Shown here: one piece after another, positions 6,739-10,738 of the stretch
Position numbering within the stretch: position 1 is the first letter of the stretch
Layout of the letters: each line of letters starts with the position of its first letter
Program-made: the position numbers and the translations under genes
Source: an uncultured Bryobacterales bacterium
Lineage (GTDB): Bacteria > Acidobacteriota > Terriglobia > Bryobacterales > UBA6623
DNA: 10,738 nucleotides
Assembly (NCBI GenBank): GCA_946887065.1
Contig: CAMPKL010000068.1
Coordinates: 1 to 10,738, forward strand
Reading direction: 5' to 3'
The notes under the pieces: model-generated
Told to the model about the DNA's origin: nothing
What the model saw: only the letters and a program-made list of their open reading frames with translations
The model's database searches: none

Positions 6739-7202
6739 CAATCTTCCATCCGGCCGCGCGCCGCCTCTTTCCGGCCAGAGGCTGGGATCAATTTGCCGGC
6801 TTTGCCGAGGCCGTGGGGCGGCATACCGGAGTAGATCGCTTCGTACTGTCCCGGCTTAATTTTGTAGGTTTCATGCCAGATGCCGACGTCGCCGCGGCTG
6901 GCCCCGACCTTCTTGTTGAAGTCCACCCAGGCGGGCCAGTGCTTCTTGTCTCTGGCGCGGGCGTAGGCTTCGAGGTGTTCGAAGGATCGCCAGTACTGGA
7001 CGATCACCTTGCCCATGCCGTTGTGTCCCAAGAAGCCCGACTCCGGGTCGGCCTCCAACTCCTTGATCATCTTGGGCATGGCGGTGAACACCGGCAGCCA
7101 CTTGTGGATCTTCCAGGGTTTGTTGATGCGCATGCCGATCAAGAAGACGACGAATTCGCCATCCATCTGTGCCGCCATGCGCTGGTCGATGATCTTGGCC
7201 AT
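6738..7202 (-). CDS. DUF4188 family protein (monooxygenase-like alpha/beta barrel)
   Basis: A 154-residue soluble protein. It matches the DUF4188 pattern: an N-terminal strand [17 protein letters not shown] (15-31), then [26 protein letters not shown], a second strand [20 protein letters not shown] (63-82), and a conserved [30 protein letters not shown] block (107-136). The fold is expected to be a dimeric alpha/beta barrel, as in small antibiotic-biosynthesis-type monooxygenases and some haem proteins. His110 in GIWHETY is the most likely functional residue. No substrate is known. The start at 7202 is supported by GAGG 4 nt upstream (a short spacing). It lies 39 bp before padR on the same strand, so read-through into padR is possible, although padR appears to have its own promoter. 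Confidence 0.8.
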   Translation of the reverse strand: MAKIIDQRMAAQMDGEFVVFLIGMRINKPWKIHKWLPVFTAMPKMIKELEADPESGFLGHNGMGKVIVQYWRSFEHLEAYARARDKKHWPAWVDFNKKVGASRGDVGIWHETYKIKPGQYEAIYSGMPPHGLGKAGKLIPASGRKEAARGRMED

Positions 7203-7234
7203 ATCGCCTCACTGCTTGGGGCTAGTCTACTCCG

Positions 7235-7263
7235 TTGTTCAGCCGTTCGCGAAACCGTGTAAG
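7235..7263 (+). promoter_or_regulatory. Weak candidate promoter for the GYD-like gene
   Basis: TTGTTC at 7235-7240 and TGTAAG at 7258-7263 are separated by 17 nt and match consensus modestly (about 4 of 6 each). A start near 7270 would give a leader of about 19 nt containing AAGGAG at 7273-7278. The 86-bp gap (7203-7288) lies between divergent genes and must also drive the DUF4188 gene. I see no strong inverted repeat in it. Confidence 0.3.
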
Positions 7264-7288
7264 CTAGCGCCGAAGGAGACGGCATTCA

Positions 7289-7621
7289 ATGGCAAAATTT
7301 TTGGTGGAAGCCACCTATTCAGATGAAGGACTGGTTGGACTCAGAGCGGACGGCGCCGCCAAACGGCTGCGGGATGTAAAGGCCGCGGCCAAGAGCGTCG
7401 GGGCTAAGGTCGAGGCGTTCTATTTCTCGTTCGGCGACAGCGACGTCATCCTGCTCGTCGATGCTCCGGACAACATCGCCGCGGCCGCGATCTCGGTCGC
7501 CGCTACAAGCAGCGGCACGGTCAGCCTGCGGACGACGCCGTTGCTCACCATCGAAGAGATGGACAAGGCCTTAACCACGGTCGGCAAGGTGAAATACCGT
7601 CCGGCCGGCGGCGCCGAGTAA
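7289..7621 (+). CDS. GYD-domain-like small protein
   Basis: A 110-residue protein. Its layout fits the GYD family: an N-terminal strand AKFLVEATYSDEGLVGL (2-18), a helix with RLRDVKAAAKSVGAKVEAFYFSFG (26-49), a strand SDVILLVDAPDNIAAAAISVAA (51-72), and a final SGTVSLRTTPLLTIEEMDKAL. The family's signature G-Y/E-Y-D is replaced by G-D-S-D (FGDSDVILLVDAPD). These are probably small dimeric alpha/beta barrel proteins without a settled function. The start has a good Shine-Dalgarno, AAGGAG, 10 nt upstream. It is divergent from the DUF4188 gene and 50 bp ahead of the sulfotransferase, with a strong hairpin in that gap. No catalytic residue is evident. Confidence 0.78.
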   Translation: MAKFLVEATYSDEGLVGLRADGAAKRLRDVKAAAKSVGAKVEAFYFSFGDSDVILLVDAPDNIAAAAISVAATSSGTVSLRTTPLLTIEEMDKALTTVGKVKYRPAGGAE

Positions 7622-7628
7622 CCCAACG

Positions 7629-7662
7629 CTCCCGCCCGTCGCAGTAGAATGCGGGGCGGGAG
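7629..7662 (+). terminator. GC-rich hairpin over the sulfotransferase ribosome binding site
   Basis: CTCCCGCCC (7629-7637) pairs perfectly with GGGCGGGAG (7654-7662). After a 2-nt bulge (7638-7639), CGCA (7640-7643) pairs with TGCG (7650-7653), closing a 6-nt loop. This gives 13 bp in total. There is no T-tract after it, so it is a poor classical intrinsic terminator. Its 3' arm contains the only Shine-Dalgarno-like bases (GGGAG, 7658-7662) for the ATG at 7672. It may therefore act as a partial terminator, an RBS-masking structure, or both. Confidence 0.55.
7645..7650 (+). promoter_or_regulatory. TAGAAT, -10-like element in front of the sulfotransferase
   Basis: TAGAAT matches the -10 consensus at 5 of 6 positions, but no -35 is visible at 17 nt. 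Transcription starting about 7 nt downstream would give a leader near 15 nt that lacks the 5' arm of the hairpin, leaving GGGAG free. Evidence is one hexamer plus good spacing. Confidence 0.35.
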
Positions 7663-7671
7663 TCCTCCTCC

Positions 7672-8577
7672 ATGTCCGACATTTCCTGGCCCCGCAAGAC
7701 GCGGGAGATGCACAATCACCACTTCGACTCGACCATCTGGAACGACCTCAAGTTCCGCGACGACGACATCGTCATCAGCACGTACGCCAAGTCGGGCACG
7801 ACCTGGGTGCAGCAGATCGTTTCGCAGCTGATCTTCAATGGCCAAGAGGGTCTCGAAGTGGCTGAAATGTCGCCGTGGCTCGACCTCAGGGTGCCGCCCA
7901 AAGAGGTCAAACTCCCCGAGGTGGAAGCGCAAACGCATCGCCGCTTCATCAAGACTCATTTGCCGGTCGATGCGCTTGTCTTTTCTCCCCGGGCTAAGTA
8001 CATCTACATTGGCCGCGACGGACGCGACGTGGTCTGGAGCATGTACAACCATCATTCAACGGCGAATGAGTTCTGGTACGACGCGCTCAACAACACCCCC
8101 GGCCGCGTCGGGCCGCCGATAGAAAGACCTCCCGACTCGGTACACCAATATTTCCGGGAGTGGTTCGAGAAGGACGGTCATCCTTTCTGGCCGTTTTGGC
8201 AAAACATCCGCACCTGGTGGGAGATCCGCAATCTGCCTAATGTAACGCTGCTGCACTTCAATGATCTGAAGCGCGACATGCCGCGAGAGATTCGCCGCAT
8301 CGCCGCGTTCCTAGAGATTCCCATCGACGAATCGAAGTGGAACGACATCCTCACGCACTGCAGTTTCGAGTACATGAAGGCCAACGCCACCAAGAGCGTT
8401 CCGTTGGGCGGCGCTTTTTGGGACGGCGGGGCGCAGAACTTCATCCACAAAGGCGTGAACGGACGCTGGGCTGATACGCTGACGCCGGAAGAGAACGAGG
8501 CTTACGAGAAGCGCGCGGAAAAGGAACTCGGTCCCGAAGCCTCCGATTGGCTGATGAAGGGCGCCGTTCCGTCCTAG
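7672..8577 (+). CDS. PAPS-dependent sulfotransferase, cytosolic type (Sulfotransfer_1)
   Basis: A 301-residue soluble protein, the normal length for cytosolic sulfotransferases, with no signal peptide. The 5'-phosphosulfate loop is TYAKSGTTW (37-45), containing Lys40 and SGTT. KTHLP (94-98) provides His96 as the probable catalytic base. The 3'-phosphate site is YIGRDGRDVVWSMYNH (112-127 region), with Arg115 and Ser123. The C-terminal PAPS-binding segment is FIHKGVNGRW (257-266), equivalent to the family's 'RKG..G.W' with His in place of Arg. All key positions are present, so the enzyme should transfer sulfate from PAPS to a hydroxyl or amine of a small acceptor. The acceptor cannot be read from sequence. 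GGGAG 9 nt before the ATG is a moderate Shine-Dalgarno, but it sits in a hairpin stem. The stop overlaps the convergent nitrilase-like gene at CTAG. Confidence 0.93.
   Translation: MSDISWPRKTREMHNHHFDSTIWNDLKFRDDDIVISTYAKSGTTWVQQIVSQLIFNGQEGLEVAEMSPWLDLRVPPKEVKLPEVEAQTHRRFIKTHLPVDALVFSPRAKYIYIGRDGRDVVWSMYNHHSTANEFWYDALNNTPGRVGPPIERPPDSVHQYFREWFEKDGHPFWPFWQNIRTWWEIRNLPNVTLLHFNDLKRDMPREIRRIAAFLEIPIDESKWNDILTHCSFEYMKANATKSVPLGGAFWDGGAQNFIHKGVNGRWADTLTPEENEAYEKRAEKELGPEASDWLMKGAVPS
8574..8577. other. Shared CTAG: second pair of overlapping convergent stop codons
   Basis: CTAG provides TAG to the plus-strand sulfotransferase (8575-8577) and TAG to the minus-strand nitrilase-like gene (8576-8574). 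No intergenic space remains. Confidence 0.95.
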
Positions 8578-9362
8578 ACGGACTTCAGCCGCGAGGCGAG
8601 CAACCCGGTGGCGGCGTCGAGTTCCAGGTCGGCGATCAGCAGTCCCTCTTTGCCGTACGGCTGATAACACAGCAACGTCCCATCTGGCCGCGCGACGGCC
8701 GACGTGGTCGGCGAATCCGGGCTCGCGTAGTTCACCGAGGCGAAGTAACAGGTGTTCTCCGCGGCCCGGCAGAGCACTGCTTTCTCGTGGAAGGTGTTCG
8801 CGGAATCGCAGAAAGTCTTCGGCACGTATCCTCCCGGCTCCGCCGGATGGTAATGCGGGTGGAACACGACTTGGGCGCCGTTGCGCACCGGCCAGCGAAC
8901 GGTCTCCGGATAGCGCCAGCCCTCGTGGCAAATCGAGATGCCGAATGTCAGCTCATCTGATCTGAAGACGCGCCTTCCGGAACCGGCCGAGTACAACGTG
9001 CCCTCGGAAGGATCCAGTTGCACCTTGTCTTGAAAACCGGCGATCGCGCCGTCGCGGTTAATGACAAGCGCTGTGATGCGTAGCCCATCATCGACGATGC
9101 GCTCCGTGCCGAGAATCACTGCGACGTTTGCCGTTCCCGCCGCCGCCGCGATGGATGCCCAGGCGCGCTCTAAGAACACGGCATCGGGCGAGGGCGGCTC
9201 TTTGCCAAGCCCGCGGTAGCCGGGAACGTAGCACTCCGGAAAGCAGATGATGTCCGCGTTTTCACGTCCCGCTTGGGTGACGGCATCAACCGTTAGGGCA
9301 ACTGACTCGTCCGGCGACGAAGCGTAGCGAAGATTTGCCAATGCGATGCGGACGATGCTCAT
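8574..9362 (-). CDS. Nitrilase-superfamily carbon-nitrogen hydrolase
   Basis: A 262-residue cytosolic enzyme of typical length for the family. The Glu-Lys-Cys catalytic triad is intact: Glu43 in CFPECYVPGYRG, Lys113 in FQDKVQLDPSEGTLY, and Cys145 in FGISICHEGWRYPE. The second conserved Glu after the Lys (Glu120, SEGTLY) is also present. These enzymes hydrolyse non-peptide C-N bonds in amides, nitriles or carbamoyl groups. The HPHYHP cluster (168-173), just after the nucleophile region, may shape the substrate pocket. I cannot assign a branch or substrate. The start ATG (9362-9360) shares one base with the stop of the HupE-like gene (TAATG), so translation is very likely coupled. The stop overlaps the convergent sulfotransferase stop. 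Confidence 0.88.
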   Translation of the reverse strand: MSIVRIALANLRYASSPDESVALTVDAVTQAGRENADIICFPECYVPGYRGLGKEPPSPDAVFLERAWASIAAAAGTANVAVILGTERIVDDGLRITALVINRDGAIAGFQDKVQLDPSEGTLYSAGSGRRVFRSDELTFGISICHEGWRYPETVRWPVRNGAQVVFHPHYHPAEPGGYVPKTFCDSANTFHEKAVLCRAAENTCYFASVNYASPDSPTTSAVARPDGTLLCYQPYGKEGLLIADLELDAATGLLASRLKSV

Positions 9363-10480
9363 TAGAAGAACCAGCGCTCAACGGCCCAATAGACGCCCAT
9401 CGCCGCAATCGCCGCCGAGCAGGGGATGACCACCAGCTTGCGGTAGTCCGGCCGCTCTCGCAGCCAACCGACTGCCAAGAAGGCCAACGACACGACAGCC
9501 AACTGGCCCAACTCCACGCCCACGTTGAAAGAAACCAAGGCCGGCACGAACTGCTCGCGCGGCAGTCCCAACTCCTGCAACACGCTGGCGAAGCCAAGTC
9601 CATGAAGTAGACCAAAACAAAACACAATCGCCGGCCGCCAAGCGTGCAGCTTCGACGTAAACAGGTTTTCAATCGCCACATAGGCGATCGACGCCGCGAT
9701 CAGCGTCTCCACCAAACGCGAAGGCAGCGACACGACGTCGTACATCGACAGAGCCAGCGTCACCGAGTGCGCAATCGTGAACGCGGTCACTTGAAACAGC
9801 AGAGGCCGCCAATGGACGCTCAACAAAAACAGCCCCAACACAAACAAGATGTGATCGAGGCCGAGCGGCAGAATGTGCTCGAAGCCCAGGATCGTGTAGC
9901 GCCGCAGCACGCCGCCGGTTGTCTGGGTTTGTTGCCCGCCGCCGATCACATGCGGCTGGCTCTCCTCTCCTGGCCCCAGCGTAAACGTCGCCGGCTGCGG
10001 GGCCGACGGATCGAACACAGTCAGCTTCACGGCTTTGAAAACTTCGGACGCGCCAAACGTGAACTCCTGCGCGCCGGGCGGGACTTGGCCCGTCATCCTG
10101 GCCAGCGTTCCCAACACGGTCGGCGTCTGGGCGTCGATCGCCGCGGCGGTGCCGTATTGGGGGAACTCCACAGGCGGCGACTGCTTCGCCCCGTCAAAGC
10201 GTATGCGCACGTACTGCGTGATGTAGTCCTTGGCCCGCGCCGTCGCCGCTGCGAAGTCCTCGGGCGAAAGCTCTTCCATCTGCGCGGCCACGAGGGCGGA
10301 ATCGGTATCCGGCGGCAAGCCCAGTGCCAGCGCGTCGGCATCGACGCTCATGTCGATTTGGTACCCGCCGTCGCCGCGAAAGATAACGGCGACTTCAGTC
10401 ACCGTAAAGTCGTGCGCAGGCAAACCGAACGGCAGCGACAATAAGACCGCGGCGGCGGCGATGATCTTCGGCGACAACAT
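9362..10480 (-). CDS. HupE/UreJ-type membrane protein (HupE_UreJ_2 family)
   Basis: A 372-residue protein with three parts. Residues 1-22 form a signal peptide (ending GLPAHD). Residues about 23-190 form an extracytoplasmic beta-rich domain (DFTVTEVAVIFRGDGGYQID). About six membrane helices follow (near 196-220, 226-246, 255-275, 282-302, 309-335 and 348-367). The membrane part carries the family's polar signature: GFEHILPLGLDHILFVLGL (His202, Asp209, His210), TIAHSVTLAL (His238), YVAIENLF (Glu271), GLLHGLGFA (His293) and FNVGVELGQL (Glu323). HupE and UreJ relatives are linked to nickel uptake for hydrogenase or urease. The intramembrane His/Asp/Glu set is compatible with metal transport, but no hydrogenase or urease gene is in view. 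It follows a small membrane protein by 7 bp and is coupled to the nitrilase-like gene downstream. Confidence 0.87.
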   Translation of the reverse strand: MLSPKIIAAAAVLLSLPFGLPAHDFTVTEVAVIFRGDGGYQIDMSVDADALALGLPPDTDSALVAAQMEELSPEDFAAATARAKDYITQYVRIRFDGAKQSPPVEFPQYGTAAAIDAQTPTVLGTLARMTGQVPPGAQEFTFGASEVFKAVKLTVFDPSAPQPATFTLGPGEESQPHVIGGGQQTQTTGGVLRRYTILGFEHILPLGLDHILFVLGLFLLSVHWRPLLFQVTAFTIAHSVTLALSMYDVVSLPSRLVETLIAASIAYVAIENLFTSKLHAWRPAIVFCFGLLHGLGFASVLQELGLPREQFVPALVSFNVGVELGQLAVVSLAFLAVGWLRERPDYRKLVVIPCSAAIAAMGVYWAVERWFF

Positions 10481-10487
10481 GCCAGGG

Positions 10488-10738
10488 CTAAAGGAATAGC
10501 GTAGCGAGAGATTCGACCGGCGGCAGGAGTTCGGGGTGCCGAATCAGACCGCCCAGGTGAGCCGCCCACAGCAGCACTACGAAGACGACGGCGTTCACGC
10601 CCAGCAACGCCCAGCGCAAGGCCGGGGCTGCAGGCTCATCCTGCAACTCTTGCAGCAAGGCCACCAGCGCGCCCACGCCGCCCAGCGTGTAGAGCAGGAA
10701 GGCGCCGCGCGCCACGAGGGCATGATTCTCTACGACAT
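10488..10738 (-). CDS. Small membrane protein with GGLIRHPE motif (5' end off window)
   Basis: The frame is open to the right edge, giving at least 82 residues: VVENHALVARGAFLLYTLGG and onward. Two membrane helices are visible, GAFLLYTLGGVGALVALL and WALLGVNAVVFVVLLWAAHLG, separated by an acidic loop (QELQDEPAAP). The short tail contains GGLIRHPEL. I recall similar small membrane proteins with an 'H..' entry motif and a G-G-x-I-R-H-P-E exit motif in Acidobacteriota and Bacteroidota, but no function is established. A GTG at 10715 could be read as a start, but ENHAL upstream fits the conserved family region, so the gene probably begins outside the window. It ends 7 bp before the HupE-like gene and is likely the same operon. 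Confidence 0.65.
   Translation of the reverse strand, partial: VVENHALVARGAFLLYTLGGVGALVALLQELQDEPAAPALRWALLGVNAVVFVVLLWAAHLGGLIRHPELLPPVESLATLFL

Noticed and set aside
7420..8055. 211-codon minus-strand open frame crossing two genes
   Set aside because: Covers parts of the GYD-like and sulfotransferase genes, whose motifs are unambiguous. This translation shows no domain.
9644..10444. 266-codon plus-strand open frame
   Set aside because: Antisense to the HupE-like gene. Its Arg/Gln/His-rich composition and lack of recognisable motifs indicate a shadow frame.
1..10738. Mobile element, CRISPR, tRNA/rRNA or phage genes
   Set aside because: No transposase or integrase motifs, spaced direct repeats, tRNA cloverleaf or rRNA-like stretches were seen on either strand.

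Overview
This window looks like chromosomal DNA from a GC-rich member of the Acidobacteriota, most likely a Solibacter/Bryobacter-like lineage. The main evidence is a PadR-family repressor placed directly in front of a giant duplicated MacB/FtsX-type permease, the 'ADOP' arrangement typical of that phylum. A TPR/TonB-C exported protein and an exported protein with an 'SPWA' motif near the mature N-terminus support this. The taxonomic call is inference from gene families; no rRNA or marker gene is present.

Layout from left to right. (1) The 3' end of a sulfatase-like gene (+) runs tail to tail into an exported TPR + TonB-C protein (-). (2) A short divergent promoter region precedes an exported arylsulfotransferase-family (ASST) protein (+), whose stop overlaps the stop of a convergent small exported protein (-). 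(3) A minus-strand block reads, in transcription order, DUF4188 protein, padR, ADOP permease, exported protein. A candidate operator and promoter lie just before padR, and padR and the permease are separated by 1 bp. (4) Divergent from DUF4188, a plus-strand pair encodes a GYD-like small protein and a PAPS-dependent cytosolic-type sulfotransferase. A strong hairpin between them covers the sulfotransferase ribosome binding site. (5) A second minus-strand block enters from the right edge: a small membrane protein (start off-window), a HupE/UreJ-type membrane protein, and a nitrilase-superfamily amidohydrolase whose start overlaps the preceding stop (TAATG).

How the genes may work together. PadR probably senses a ligand or stress and represses itself and the permease. 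The permease has no ATPase beside it and presumably borrows one encoded elsewhere. Three genes touch sulfate esters (sulfatase-like end, ASST, PAPS sulfotransferase), but they are in separate transcription units, so a shared pathway is only a suggestion. The HupE-like/nitrilase pair is probably co-translated, but its substrate is unknown.

No mobile element, CRISPR array, tRNA, rRNA or prophage was found. The window is densely coding, with no gene-free stretch above 300 bp; the longest gap is 143 bp. I see no clearly new multi-gene system. The most informative non-coding signals are the padR operator/promoter, which implies a leaderless mRNA, and the hairpin in front of the sulfotransferase.
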